Shown in pieces: positions 47,391 through 57,329 of a stretch of 64,000 nucleotides of DNA. Location: contig NZ_FNBG01000021.1 in the NCBI RefSeq assembly GCF_900102215.1, positions 32,899 through 96,898 of the forward strand, read 5' to 3'. Both the position numbers and the translations under genes were made by a program. The first letter of the stretch is position 1. Each line of letters opens with the position of its first letter. Source of the DNA: Fontibacillus panacisegetis. GTDB taxonomy: Bacteria > Bacillota > Bacilli > Paenibacillales > Paenibacillaceae. The notes below the pieces were generated by a model, which saw only the letters and a list, made by a program, of their open reading frames with translations, did no database searches and had not been told where the DNA came from.

Positions 47391-48233
47391 GTGAAGAGCC
47401 TAAAAGTGGCCAAAGTGCTTAATAACAACGTCATCATCGCTGATCATCCAGAATATGGTGAGGTTGTTGTGATTGGCAAAGGAATCGGTTTCAATCGTAA
47501 GGTCGGGGATACCATCCCTTTGGAGTCTGTTGAGAAGATGTTCTTACTTAAAAATCAACAGGAACAGGAGCAGTATAAGCAGCTCATTCCACAAGTCGAT
47601 GAGAAATTAATTGAAATTATCGGTGAGATTGTGTTGTATATTGCGAAGCAGACCAAGTCCGAGCTAAATGAGCACATACATATTGCGCTGACAGACCATC
47701 TTGCTTTTGCCATCAAAAGAGTCGAACAGGATTTGCTCATACACAATCCGTTTCTCTTTGAGACGAAGGAGATATATCCGGAAGAATATGAAATGGCAAA
47801 GTATGCGGTTGATCTGATTTATCAGAAGCTTGGAGTTGATCTCGGAGAGGACGAAGTAGGATTTGTCGCTTTGCATATCAATAGTGCATTAACAAACCGA
47901 CATGTTAGTGAAGTTCGGGAGCATACACAATTAATTGCTGATTTGATCGCATTGATCGAACAGGAATTCAAATTCACCATTTTGCGAAGCTCGTTGGATT
48001 ATTCCCGCTTGCTTACTCATTTGCGATTTGCCATTGAACGTATCCGCCGTGGTGAGCAAGCAACGGAGAAGTCAAAGCTGGATGCACTTTTGAAACAGGA
48101 ATATCCTGTGTTATACAAGTTGGCAGTGAAATTAACCCAAGTGATGGAAGAACGTTTACAAAAAGTAATCTATCCGGCGGAAGTCAGTTATTTGACCATG
48201 CATTTACACCGTATAGCTCCTCCTCAAACTTAA
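47391..48233 (+). CDS. glcT: PTS-regulated transcription antiterminator (GlcT)
   Basis: 280 residues, BglG/LicT family. RNA-binding CAT domain at about 1-58 (KSLKVAKVLNNNVIIA), then two PTS regulation domains with conserved His in NEHIHIALTDH and ALHINSA, and LTMHLHRI near the end. It binds the RAT in the ptsG leader just downstream when glucose PTS flux leaves it unphosphorylated by EII-Glc. GTG 47391 follows GAGGTG at 10 nt; the frame to 47373 overlaps that ribosome binding site. Confidence 0.92.
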   Translation: MKSLKVAKVLNNNVIIADHPEYGEVVVIGKGIGFNRKVGDTIPLESVEKMFLLKNQQEQEQYKQLIPQVDEKLIEIIGEIVLYIAKQTKSELNEHIHIALTDHLAFAIKRVEQDLLIHNPFLFETKEIYPEEYEMAKYAVDLIYQKLGVDLGEDEVGFVALHINSALTNRHVSEVREHTQLIADLIALIEQEFKFTILRSSLDYSRLLTHLRFAIERIRRGEQATEKSKLDALLKQEYPVLYKLAVKLTQVMEERLQKVIYPAEVSYLTMHLHRIAPPQT

Positions 48234-48242
48234 TAAATGGGG

Positions 48243-48271
48243 TTGCAGTCTGCAGCAGGGTTTGATATAAT
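48243..48271 (+). promoter_or_regulatory. Sigma-A promoter of the ptsGHI leader
   Basis: TTGCAG (48243-48248), 17-bp spacer, TATAAT (48266-48271). Confidence 0.75.
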
Positions 48272-48298
48272 TTTTGTGGTAAACAACTGAATAAATCA

Positions 48299-48420
48299 CG
48301 ATGTGTGACTGATTCGATCAGGCATGAGTTGATAAAGTATTGATTGTTTCGTTGGCTAACGGGGTATTATATCCGTAATAGGGACGAACACGATCAGTAT
48401 CTTTTAGCTCATGCTTTTTT
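48299..48420 (+). promoter_or_regulatory. GlcT-responsive RAT and overlapping terminator of ptsG
   Basis: The RAT-like stretch ACTGATTCGATCAGGCATGAG occupies the end of 48299-48330 and closely resembles what I recall of the B. subtilis ptsG RAT. The terminator uses the same GCATGAG (48322-48328) against CTCATGC (48408-48414), with an outer-to-inner stem including AAAG..TTGAT / GATCAGTATCTTT and then six T. The two structures are mutually exclusive, as the GlcT mechanism requires. Confidence 0.85.
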
Positions 48421-48458
48421 GTTGTTTAATTCTCAAGGATTACTGTAGGAGGATGTTT

Positions 48459-50531
48459 ATGTTCAAGAAGTTTTTCGGCATCTTGCAAAGAGTCGGTAAA
48501 GCGCTTATGCTTCCTGTTGCTCTTCTACCTGCGGCAGGATTGTTGCTGGGAATCGGGAACATGCTCGTAAGTCCGGAATTTCTGGACCTGGTTCCTGCCC
48601 TGGATAATCATGGCGTACATTCAGTAGCTGTAGTAATGATGAATGCCGGGCAAATCATCTTTAACAACCTGGCACTGTTGTTCGCAGTGGGTGTAGCGGT
48701 CGGATTGGCTGGTGGTGAAGGGGTTGCGGGATTAGCAGCAATCATCGGTTACCTGGTTATGAATATTACGATGGGCTCGGTGATTGGTGTTACGCCTGGC
48801 ATGATCGGTACAGACGCAGCATATGCGAATGTACTGGGAATTCCGACACTTGCTACAGGGGTGTTCGGCGGTATCATCGTCGGAATCCTGGCGGCAAGTA
48901 TGTATAATAGGTTTTTCAAAATCGAACTTCCTTCCTATCTCGGATTTTTTGCAGGTAAACGGTTTGTTCCGATTATGACAGCAGCAACATCAATTGTTCT
49001 TGGTCTCATCATGGTTCTCATATGGCCACCGATCCAGAGTGGACTAAATTCGGCTTCGCACTTCATGCTTGAACAAAACCGGACATTGTCTGCTTTCATC
49101 TTCGGTATTGTAGAACGTGCGCTGATACCGTTTGGTCTTCACCACATTTTCTATTCTCCTTTCTGGTTTGAATTTGGTGAATATGTAAATAGTGCTGGAC
49201 AACTGGTACGCGGTGACCAGCAGATCTTTATGGCTCAGCTTAGAGACGGTGCTCCATTTACTGCCGGCACGTTCATGACAGGTAAATTCCCATTCATGAT
49301 GTTCGGATTGCCTGCTGCTGCTCTTGCCATTTATCACGAAGCAAAACCTGAAAATAAAAAATATGTTGCGGGTATCATGGGTTCAGCAGCTCTGACTTCG
49401 TTCTTAACAGGGATCACGGAACCGTTAGAATTCTCTTTTTTGTTTGTAGCACCTGTATTGTTTGCAGTTCATTGTGTTTTCGCAGGTTTGTCTTTCATGA
49501 CAATGCATTTGCTTAGTACTAAAATCGGGATGACATTTTCCGGTGGTCTGATCGACTATATGATCTTTGGGGTTATTCCGGGACGCACCCCATGGTGGAA
49601 TGTTATTATCGTCGGTCTGATCTTGGCGGTCATTTATTATTTCGGCTTCCGCTTCGTTATTCGCAAGTTCAATCTTAAAACACCAGGTCGTGAAGATGCT
49701 GAAGTTGATGAGAATAATGACGATGCAAAACCTGTAACTCATGATGAACTACCTCATAACATTTTGTCTGCTCTTGGCGGCAGCGATAACATCGTGCATT
49801 TGGATGCTTGTATTACGCGCTTGCGTGTAGAGGTTAAGGAAAAAAATGAAGTAAGTAAAGATCGCCTTAAAAAGCTAGGAGCATCAGGGGTATTGGAAGT
49901 TGGTAACAATATTCAAGCTATTTTCGGTACACGGTCAGATACAATTAAGACGCAGATTTCTGATATCATGAAAGGGAAGACACCGACTATTGCTCCTAGT
50001 CAGCCTGATGCATCAGCTAGTGCCGGGAAGCCTGCACAAGTTGAACAACAAGCAGCACAAAACGGAGATGCGATTATTCATGAGGATATTGTGATGCCGG
50101 CAAACGGTGAGCTTATGGATATTACAAAGGTTCCTGATCCCGTATTCTCTGAGAAAATGACGGGTGACGGCTTTGCAGTTCTTCCACATGACGGAACGAT
50201 TGTATCTCCAGTCTACGGTAAAGTGTTCAACGTATTTCCTAGTAAACATGCGGTTGGTATTATGTCGGATGGCGGTAAAGAAGTTCTCGTTCATATCGGC
50301 GTAAATACGGTTAAGCTCAAGGGACAAGGATTTAAGGTATTAGTAAATGAAGGAGATCTGGTGTCCGCAGGACAACCGATTATGGAAGTAGATATTGCTT
50401 ATGTGAAAGAGCATGCTCCTTCCATCATTTCTCCAATTATCTTCTCTAATCTTCCGGAAGGTTCTGTAGTTGAACTTAAGAAATCCGGGACATTGAAGAG
50501 CGGGGAAGATAATATCATTACGATAAAATAA
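48459..50531 (+). CDS. ptsG: PTS glucose-specific EIICBA
   Basis: 690 residues. EIIC membrane domain at about 1-415, EIIB with phosphocysteine in LDACITRLRV (near 450), a linker, and EIIA with the active His in VLVHIGVNTVKLKGQGF (near 610). It imports and phosphorylates glucose. ATG 48459 (MFKKFFGILQ) follows AGGAGG at 6 nt; the frame extends back into the terminator. The TPWWNVIIVG segment is typical of glucose-type EIIC. Controlled by GlcT/RAT, and cotranscribed with ptsH and ptsI. Confidence 0.95.
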   Translation: MFKKFFGILQRVGKALMLPVALLPAAGLLLGIGNMLVSPEFLDLVPALDNHGVHSVAVVMMNAGQIIFNNLALLFAVGVAVGLAGGEGVAGLAAIIGYLVMNITMGSVIGVTPGMIGTDAAYANVLGIPTLATGVFGGIIVGILAASMYNRFFKIELPSYLGFFAGKRFVPIMTAATSIVLGLIMVLIWPPIQSGLNSASHFMLEQNRTLSAFIFGIVERALIPFGLHHIFYSPFWFEFGEYVNSAGQLVRGDQQIFMAQLRDGAPFTAGTFMTGKFPFMMFGLPAAALAIYHEAKPENKKYVAGIMGSAALTSFLTGITEPLEFSFLFVAPVLFAVHCVFAGLSFMTMHLLSTKIGMTFSGGLIDYMIFGVIPGRTPWWNVIIVGLILAVIYYFGFRFVIRKFNLKTPGREDAEVDENNDDAKPVTHDELPHNILSALGGSDNIVHLDACITRLRVEVKEKNEVSKDRLKKLGASGVLEVGNNIQAIFGTRSDTIKTQISDIMKGKTPTIAPSQPDASASAGKPAQVEQQAAQNGDAIIHEDIVMPANGELMDITKVPDPVFSEKMTGDGFAVLPHDGTIVSPVYGKVFNVFPSKHAVGIMSDGGKEVLVHIGVNTVKLKGQGFKVLVNEGDLVSAGQPIMEVDIAYVKEHAPSIISPIIFSNLPEGSVVELKKSGTLKSGEDNIITIK

Positions 50532-50574
50532 TTTTACTAAAGAAAATAAATTTTAAGAGAGCAGGTTGATCAAT

Positions 50575-50850
50575 ATGGAAAGAAAATTTACTATCATCGA
50601 TGAAGACGGAATTCATGCACGTCCAGCAACTGTCTTGGTTAATACAGCAAATAAGTTTAAAGAAACAGAAGCATTTGCAGAAGGTAACGGTAAAAAAGTA
50701 ACTTTGAAATCAATTCTTGGCGTTTTGTCTCTTGGTCTGGAGAAGGGTGATTCGATCACTTTGCTCACTGAAGGAGCAAATGCAGAAGAAGCTCTTCAAG
50801 CGCTCACTGATGTAATGATTTCCGCAGGACTTGGAGAAGTCCATGCTTAA
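50575..50850 (+). CDS. ptsH: Phosphocarrier protein HPr
   Basis: 91 residues. The PTS phosphorylation site His14 is in GIHARPATV. The regulatory Ser46 is in [12 protein letters not shown], the site used by HPr kinase for CcpA-dependent catabolite repression. ATG 50575 is used rather than TTG 50566. It overlaps ptsI by 8 nt. Confidence 0.96.
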   Translation: MERKFTIIDEDGIHARPATVLVNTANKFKETEAFAEGNGKKVTLKSILGVLSLGLEKGDSITLLTEGANAEEALQALTDVMISAGLGEVHA

Positions 50851-52555
50851 GATTGAGGGTATCGCAGCATCGGCAGGAGTGGCAATAGCTAAAGCATTCA
50901 AATTGGAGCATCCCGACTTTACAATTACACGTCGGGATGCGGATGATGCTACCGCTGAAATTGCACGCCTGGATGAAGCTCTGGCGAAATCGCAACAAGA
51001 GCTTGAAGCGATTAAAGAGCGCACGCTTCAGGAGCTTGGAGAGAAAAAGGCTGAGATTTTTGAATCTCATCTTCTCATATTGAATGATCCGGAGCTGCTG
51101 ACACCGGTTCGTGACAAAATCTCGTCAGAGAAAGCGACTGCTGAATTTGCATTAGACGAGATCACGAAACAGTTTATCGAAATGTTTCAAAATATGAAAA
51201 GCGATTATTTGAAGGAACGTGCAGCAGATATGCGAGATGTAACGAAGCGTGTGCTGACGCATTTGCTGGGCCTATCCTTTATGAATCCGGCAGACATTAG
51301 TGAAGAAGTTGTTGTAATAGCTGAAGATTTGACGCCTTCGGATACAGCACAATTAAACCGCACTTATGTTAAAGGTTTCACTACGAATATTGGTGGGAGA
51401 ACTTCTCACTCTGCAATAATGGCACGCTCGCTTGAAATTCCGGCAGTTGTCGGAACAAAAGAGGTGCTGTCCAAAGTAAATCAAGGCGATATAGTGATCG
51501 TAGATGGCCTTGATGGTGCAGTTATTGTGAATCCAACTCCTGAGGTGCTGGAGCAATATCGTGAAAAACGCGACAATCATCAGCGTCAAATCGCAGAGTG
51601 GAAGAAACTGCAAAAGGTCGCGACACAATCTAAGGATGGCGTCCATGTAGAGCTGGCAGCTAACATCGGTACTCCAAACGATGTGAATGGTGTGCTGGAA
51701 AATGGCGGCGAGGGCGTAGGTCTGTATCGTACCGAATTCCTCTATATGGGCCGTACAGAGCTTCCTTCTGAGGATGTTCAATTTAATGCATACAAGACCG
51801 TACTTGAGAAAATGCAAGGTAAACCTGTTGTCGTAAGAACACTGGATATCGGCGGTGACAAGGAGCTTCCATATCTGGATATGCCAAAAGAAATGAATCC
51901 GTTCCTCGGCTTTAGAGCGATTCGTCTTTGTCTGGATCGGACGGATATTTTCCGAACACAGCTAAGAGCATTGCTTCGTGCAAGCGTATATGGCAACTTA
52001 CGCATCATGTTCCCGATGATTGCAACGCTGAACGAATTCCGCCAAGCCAAGGCATTATTGCTGGATGAGAAGGAGAAGCTCGTATCCGAAGGGGTGCAAG
52101 TATCCGACTCTATTCAACTCGGGATCATGGTTGAAATTCCTTCTACAGCCGTACTGGCCGATCAGTTTGCGAAAGAAGTTGATTTCTTCAGCATCGGAAC
52201 GAACGATCTGATTCAATACACGATGGCTGCTGACCGGATGAACGAACGTGTCTCCTATTTGTATCAGCCGTATAATCCTTCGATTTTGCGTTTAGTAAAA
52301 ATGGTCATTGATGCAGCGCACAAAGAAGGACGTTGGGCGGGTATGTGTGGAGAGATGGCTGGCGATGCTACTGCGATTCCGCTGCTTCTCGGTCTTGGAC
52401 TTGATGAGTTCAGTATGAGCGCTACTTCGATTCTTCCTGCGCGTTCTCAAATCATGAAGCTCTCCAAAGCGGAGATGGCCTCTTTGTCAGAGAAGGCACT
52501 GCAAATGCAGACGGCTGAAGAAGTTGTTGAATTAGTTCGAAGCATTGGCATGTAA
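50843..52555 (+). CDS. ptsI: Phosphoenolpyruvate-protein phosphotransferase (enzyme I)
   Basis: 570 residues. The phosphohistidine is His189 in [21 protein letters not shown]. The PEP-binding half carries [33 protein letters not shown] and the active Cys region GMCGEMAGD. It passes phosphate from PEP to HPr. ATG 50843 overlaps the ptsH stop, with GGAGAAG 5 nt upstream. Confidence 0.96.
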   Translation: MLKIEGIAASAGVAIAKAFKLEHPDFTITRRDADDATAEIARLDEALAKSQQELEAIKERTLQELGEKKAEIFESHLLILNDPELLTPVRDKISSEKATAEFALDEITKQFIEMFQNMKSDYLKERAADMRDVTKRVLTHLLGLSFMNPADISEEVVVIAEDLTPSDTAQLNRTYVKGFTTNIGGRTSHSAIMARSLEIPAVVGTKEVLSKVNQGDIVIVDGLDGAVIVNPTPEVLEQYREKRDNHQRQIAEWKKLQKVATQSKDGVHVELAANIGTPNDVNGVLENGGEGVGLYRTEFLYMGRTELPSEDVQFNAYKTVLEKMQGKPVVVRTLDIGGDKELPYLDMPKEMNPFLGFRAIRLCLDRTDIFRTQLRALLRASVYGNLRIMFPMIATLNEFRQAKALLLDEKEKLVSEGVQVSDSIQLGIMVEIPSTAVLADQFAKEVDFFSIGTNDLIQYTMAADRMNERVSYLYQPYNPSILRLVKMVIDAAHKEGRWAGMCGEMAGDATAIPLLLGLGLDEFSMSATSILPARSQIMKLSKAEMASLSEKALQMQTAEEVVELVRSIGM

Positions 52556-52607
52556 TATTAGTAATTAAATCTTTTCCAATCAATACATCGGGTTTCATCC
52601 ATTATCT

Positions 52608-52630
52608 GGCGCCTTCGGGCGCCTTTTTTT
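52608..52630 (+). terminator. Terminator of the ptsGHI operon
   Basis: GGCGCC-TTCG-GGCGCC (52608-52623) with seven T: a UUCG tetraloop terminator. Confidence 0.92.
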
Positions 52631-52723
52631 CTTGGTTTGAGGTTTATTTTTACATTCGGTTGGGATAAAGTGGAGATATGTGAAATAGAATGCACAGAAT
52701 TCATGGAATCAAGGAGCCCGCAT

Positions 52724-54265
52724 ATGGAGAGTAGACATAAGAGATTAGGTATTGTGGACATCGGGTCCAATTCAATCCGTTTGGCTGTTTACGAGGTATC
52801 TGCGCAAGGACAATACAGGCTAATTAATGAGAATAAAGAATCTGCACGCTTGAGTGAAAAAATAAATAATGAAGGGGTGATGGGACGCAAGGATATTTTA
52901 TCCATTGTACCGATTTTGAGGGAATTTCAGGATATTTGCAGGGTGTATGATTGCGAGGATATCGTTGTTGCCGCGACTGCTGCGATACGAAATGCCGTTA
53001 ATGCAGATGAAATTGCTAGTACCCTTTACGCTCAAACCGGACTGAAGATTGACATACTGTCGGGGGAAGAAGAAGCTTACTATGGTTATTTGGGTGTCGT
53101 CGGAGGAATGGAAATAGAGAATGGTTTTATTATTGACATCGGCGGCGGCAGCTCTGAAATTACTCTTTTCCTTAATCGGGAATTAGTATCTAGTGTATCT
53201 CTTCCAATCGGTGCAGTGAATTCTCTCTTGGCTTACGGAGGAGAAGATACTTGGTCTGAGCAAAATATGGAGGATCTGCGCGCACGAGTAGAAGAGCTGA
53301 TAACAGACTATGACTGGATCAGATCTCATCCCGGCTTAACATTAGTGGGTCTTGGAGGCACTGTGCGTGCTCTGGGTAAGCTGGATCAGCGCATAAGAAA
53401 GTATCCGCTGCGAGTGGCTCATCAGTATACACTAGAGAATGAGAGTATTGATTACTTTGCTGAGTTGCTTCCCCCGATGCCGCTGGACAAGCGTAAACGA
53501 ATGGACGGTTTATCTAAAGCCCGTGCTGACATTATTGTACCGGGGTTGCTTATCTTACAGGCAATTAAAGAAGCAACTGGGTCAATAAAATGTATAGTTA
53601 GCGGCACAGGTCTGAGGGAAGGGTTATTGCTGAAAACGATGGGGGCCAAGCTCCCCTCAATAGCTGAGGTAGTTTCTCGACAGGTAGATGCTCTGCTGTC
53701 TTTTCATTCTACAGTATCACCAGCTCATTTAGAGCGTGTGAGAAAACATGCTGACTGTTTGTGCAAGGTGATGAGACTGGATTCATCGGAGGCTGGTGAA
53801 GATTGCAAAAAGCTGATTCATGTAGCAGCTATGCTATATAAAATCGGCAGTGGCATCAGGTATCATCAATATGACAAACATACGCTGTATTGGCTTACCC
53901 ATGCTCCAATTGGAGGTCTTACACACCGTGAGAGCATACTAAGCGCCTATATTGCGGATTATCGTTCCAGTAACGGGAAAAGACTTAATGTAGGTGAATA
54001 CCGCAGTTTGCTAAGAGATAGTGACGTTATATTGATCCAGCAGCTGGGATCACTGCTTCAAATTGCAGTTGCTTTGGATAGCAGTGAGACCGGAGCGATT
54101 GAAAGGGTTGAAGCCTCATTTGATCATGGAGCATTGCTGCTGGGATTAAAATGCCGCAGTCAAGCTTACCTGGAAATCAGGCAGCTTGAGGCTACGGCTA
54201 AAAATTTCAAAAAAGTATGGGATGTCAAATTGGAATGGGAGATGACCCCTTCTTCCATACATTGA
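52724..54265 (+). CDS. ppx: Exopolyphosphatase / GppA-type phosphatase
   Basis: 513 residues, ASKHA fold. Phosphate-binding loops GIVDIGSNSIRLAVYE (near 7-22) and FIIDIGGGSSEITLF (near 137-151). An HD-like C-terminal half starts near 320. It hydrolyses terminal phosphates of polyphosphate and possibly pppGpp. ATG 52724 follows AAGGAG at 7 nt; ATG 52703 is an alternative. Convergent with ppk, overlapping its 3' end by 41 bp. Confidence 0.88.
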   Translation: MESRHKRLGIVDIGSNSIRLAVYEVSAQGQYRLINENKESARLSEKINNEGVMGRKDILSIVPILREFQDICRVYDCEDIVVAATAAIRNAVNADEIASTLYAQTGLKIDILSGEEEAYYGYLGVVGGMEIENGFIIDIGGGSSEITLFLNRELVSSVSLPIGAVNSLLAYGGEDTWSEQNMEDLRARVEELITDYDWIRSHPGLTLVGLGGTVRALGKLDQRIRKYPLRVAHQYTLENESIDYFAELLPPMPLDKRKRMDGLSKARADIIVPGLLILQAIKEATGSIKCIVSGTGLREGLLLKTMGAKLPSIAEVVSRQVDALLSFHSTVSPAHLERVRKHADCLCKVMRLDSSEAGEDCKKLIHVAAMLYKIGSGIRYHQYDKHTLYWLTHAPIGGLTHRESILSAYIADYRSSNGKRLNVGEYRSLLRDSDVILIQQLGSLLQIAVALDSSETGAIERVEASFDHGALLLGLKCRSQAYLEIRQLEATAKNFKKVWDVKLEWEMTPSSIH

Positions 54266-56327
54266 TATTAAGAGCAGTATGTTGGCTGCGGCAAGGTGGG
54301 AGCTCGTTTGCGATCGGTTCGTATTTTCCGTTCGAGACGAGCTTTTTTGCTTTCACATTATCGGACAGGGAGAGCGACAAGATTTCTACTAGTGTCTCAC
54401 TTGTCTCCTTTCTTTTCACAGGACACATGAGCTCAACTCTTCTAGTGAGATTACGGGTCATCCAATCCGCGCTGGACAACCATATTTCCGGGGAGCCCCC
54501 ATTTTCAAAATAATATATTCGGGAGTGCTCAAGGAATCGATCTACAATGCTTCGTACCGTAATTCGTTCGCTCAGTCCCTCAACGCCAGGGCGAAGACAG
54601 CACACACCGCGAACAATTAATTCGATGTTTACACCAGCGGCGGAGGCATCATACAGTTCATCGATCATCTCTTGATTGGACAAGGAATTCATTTTCGCAA
54701 TTATTTTGGCAGGTCTGCCTGCTCTTGCATGCTCTGCTTCTCTGGAAATTAGGGACAATAGCCTGTCCTTCATTCCGCTAGGGGCAAGTGTAAAAGCCTG
54801 CCAACGATCCGCAGTCGACGAGGAGTAGCCTGTTATGAAATTAAACAGCTCAGATGCATCCTCACCGATAGCCGGATCTGTTGTGAACAGACCGATATCA
54901 GTGTACAGCTTGGCAGTAATATCGTTATAGTTGCCTGTGCCAACATGGACGTAACGTTTTAAATCCCGTCCTTCTTGTCGAACCACGAGTAAAATCTTCG
55001 CATGAGTCTTCAGACCAACAAGACCATATACGACATGACAGCCCGACTTCTCAAGCTTTCTAGCCCACGCGATATTCCGCTCTTCATCGAATCTTGCCTT
55101 GAGCTCAACGACTACAGTGACCTGTTTACCGGATTCCGCTGCTCCAGCCAGCGCTGAAATGAGCGGGGAGTTGCCGCTAACACGGTATAGAGTCATTTTG
55201 ATCGCCATGACTTTAGGGTCCTCTGCCGCTTCGATAATAAAGTCGGTGACTGCATCAAAACTTTCGTAAGGGTGATATACGAGTACATCCTTGGATTTAA
55301 GCACCTCAAAGTAATCGTCGTTTTCAACGAATTCTGCCGGATAGACGGGCTCAAGTTGTTTATTTCTTAGTTTCGGATATCCTTTTACAGCGGAAGATAG
55401 CTTGCCCAGAAAGCCGAGATCAAGTGGACCATCAATTTCAAATATGGAGTCATGGATTTCGAATTCCTCTGTGAGCAGCTCTAGCGCGTAAGGATGAATG
55501 CCCTTTTGAATCTCCAGTCTGACAGGCGCACCCCAACGGCGTTTTCTAAGCTCCTTTTCGATTTCTTCCAATAAATCTTCCGCCCCTTCCTCATCAAGGG
55601 CAAGGTCGGCATTGCGGGTAAGTCGGAATTCGTGTACTGCTAGAGGTCTATATCCGCTGAACAGCGTATGAATGTTGTGCCTGATGAGTTCCTCAATAAG
55701 AATAAATGGCTGCTTCTTGCTGTTAGAATGATGCGGAAGAGAAATAATACGCGAAAGATTTGATGGTATTTGCACTATTGCGAAAAAAGGCTCTTCCTCC
55801 TCTGATCTTTGGGTTTCTGGTTCTAACACAACTGCCAAATATACGAAACCGGTATGGACGAGTGGAAATGGACGACTCTGATCTACAGCCATCGGTGTCA
55901 GCACCGGAAAAATAATGTCATGATAATAGGTTTCCATTGATTTGCGTTGGGTAATATTCAGATCTTCATATTTAAGGAAAGAGATATTTTCTTTTGCAAG
56001 CAGTCTTGATAGTTCTTTAAATGTGCGATACTGATCAGCAACCATTGACGAAATGCGGGAGATTAGTCGTTTGTACAATCCAGCAGGAGAATAACCTGAG
56101 AAATCCTTTTTTGCATATCCTGCTCGTAATTGATCCTGAATTCCCGCAACACGAACACTCATGAATTCATCCAAATTGCTCGAGACTATGGATAAAAACT
56201 TAGCCCGTTCCAGAAGTGGATTACTGGTATCCTTTGCTTCCTGTAGAACCCGCCGATTAAATTCGACCCAACTCAAATCGCGGTTTAAGTAACGAGCACC
56301 ATTTCCTGTTAATTCTGAATCTGGCAT
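54225..56327 (-). CDS. ppk1: Polyphosphate kinase 1
   Basis: 700 residues, full-length PPK1. N-terminal YLNRDLSWVEFNRRVLQEA, autophosphorylation His442 in GLKTHAKILLV, and C-terminal RSIVDRFLEHSRIYYF. It makes polyphosphate from ATP. ATG 56327 follows GGAGGT at 9 nt. The last 41 bp lie inside the convergent ppx gene, giving a C-terminal tail (NVWKKGSSPIPI) that probably differs from other PPKs. A PhoP-box-like array lies upstream. Confidence 0.95.
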   Translation of the reverse strand: MPDSELTGNGARYLNRDLSWVEFNRRVLQEAKDTSNPLLERAKFLSIVSSNLDEFMSVRVAGIQDQLRAGYAKKDFSGYSPAGLYKRLISRISSMVADQYRTFKELSRLLAKENISFLKYEDLNITQRKSMETYYHDIIFPVLTPMAVDQSRPFPLVHTGFVYLAVVLEPETQRSEEEEPFFAIVQIPSNLSRIISLPHHSNSKKQPFILIEELIRHNIHTLFSGYRPLAVHEFRLTRNADLALDEEGAEDLLEEIEKELRKRRWGAPVRLEIQKGIHPYALELLTEEFEIHDSIFEIDGPLDLGFLGKLSSAVKGYPKLRNKQLEPVYPAEFVENDDYFEVLKSKDVLVYHPYESFDAVTDFIIEAAEDPKVMAIKMTLYRVSGNSPLISALAGAAESGKQVTVVVELKARFDEERNIAWARKLEKSGCHVVYGLVGLKTHAKILLVVRQEGRDLKRYVHVGTGNYNDITAKLYTDIGLFTTDPAIGEDASELFNFITGYSSSTADRWQAFTLAPSGMKDRLLSLISREAEHARAGRPAKIIAKMNSLSNQEMIDELYDASAAGVNIELIVRGVCCLRPGVEGLSERITVRSIVDRFLEHSRIYYFENGGSPEIWLSSADWMTRNLTRRVELMCPVKRKETSETLVEILSLSLSDNVKAKKLVSNGKYEPIANELPPCRSQHTALNINVWKKGSSPIPI

Positions 56328-56415
56328 GACTATACGACCTCCGGAAAATAAAATAATTGATCTGAAAAAATGTGATAGGCATACATTAATTTTACCGCGT
56401 AGAGACTAAGAAAAT

Positions 56416-56461
56416 GGTTAAGTTATGTTAACGCAGTGTAAAATTTTTATCTCAGTGTAAA
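56416..56461 (-). promoter_or_regulatory. Pho-box-like direct repeats upstream of ppk1
   Basis: Read on the minus strand, TTTACA (56461-56456), TTTACA (56442-56437), TTAACA (56431-56426) and TTAACC (56421-56416). The last three have 10-11 bp periodicity, as PhoP binding boxes do. A possible -10, TAAAAT, is at 56394-56389, placing the repeats around -35 to -60. Confidence 0.5.
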
Positions 56462-56563
56462 ATAAATGGTCATATATGGATTATCGATAAGTTATTACTC
56501 AATTTGGGAAAGATAACGTTATGGCTTCGGTCATGTTTATTATCTGAGGAGGTTGTTAGTTAT

Positions 56564-57178
56564 ATGACGGAGAATCATCATTCCAAGCAATTAAGTGCTT
56601 CGCACAGAACGGAAACTACCCGTTCTTCTCTGCATGAGCTGCGGGACAATGGAGGTATTCCAGGGGTTGTATATGGAACTGAAGGCGAAAATTTGATGAT
56701 TTCTGTTGAATCGAAAGATCTTGTTAAATTTCTACGTAGCGGCCGATCTGAATTTTTTCAGCTTCAGGTAGAGAACGAGGGCTATCCTGTATTGATTAAG
56801 GAGGTTCAGAAGCAGGGTGGCAAAATCATTCACGTAGATTTTCAGCATGTATCCAAAAACAAGCCTATTCGTGTAAAAGTTCCATTGCATATTAACGGTA
56901 CAGCGATAGGTACAGAAGCAGGCGGCGTGCTTCAGGTTCAAGCAAATGACCTTGAAGTGGAAGGCCTGCCTGATGCTTTACCTGCCAGTCTGGAGATTGA
57001 TGTGGCCTCACTAGGTATTGGTGACAAGCTGCTTGCAGGTGATGTTCAGCTTCCACAGGGCATATCCTTGATTGCAGATACAGAAGAGCTGATTGCCTCA
57101 GTAATTCAAACTCGCGGTGCGGAGGCGGCGGATGAAGAAGATGTGGCAAATGAGACTCCAGCTGAGTCAGAAGAGTAA
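56564..57178 (+). CDS. rplY: 50S ribosomal protein L25 / general stress protein Ctc
   Basis: 204 residues, the long CTC form: an L25 domain (about 1-95) that binds 5S rRNA, then a beta domain and an acidic Glu/Ala-rich tail (TRGAEAADEEDVANETPAESEE region). ATG 56564 follows GAGGAGG at about 11 nt; the frame to 56504 has no ribosome binding site. Stands alone between terminators. I saw no clear sigma-B promoter. Confidence 0.9.
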   Translation: MTENHHSKQLSASHRTETTRSSLHELRDNGGIPGVVYGTEGENLMISVESKDLVKFLRSGRSEFFQLQVENEGYPVLIKEVQKQGGKIIHVDFQHVSKNKPIRVKVPLHINGTAIGTEAGGVLQVQANDLEVEGLPDALPASLEIDVASLGIGDKLLAGDVQLPQGISLIADTEELIASVIQTRGAEAADEEDVANETPAESEE

Positions 57179-57193
57179 GTAATGGTTAATATT

Positions 57194-57237
57194 AAGGGGT
57201 GTCTTAAGTGGTCAATACCACTTAGGACATCCCTTTT
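57194..57237 (+). terminator. Terminator after the L25 gene
   Basis: GGGGTGTCTTAAGTGG (57196-57211) pairs with CCACTTAGGACATCCC (57218-57233), 16 pairs with wobbles, then TTTT. Confidence 0.85.
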
Positions 57238-57329
57238 ATATGTAGCAAAACTTGACGAATCTAGTTTTTGTAACTAGAATGGTTGCAGGATAAAAAATGA
57301 CTAATAATGTAAGGGGAAGAAGGGACAGC

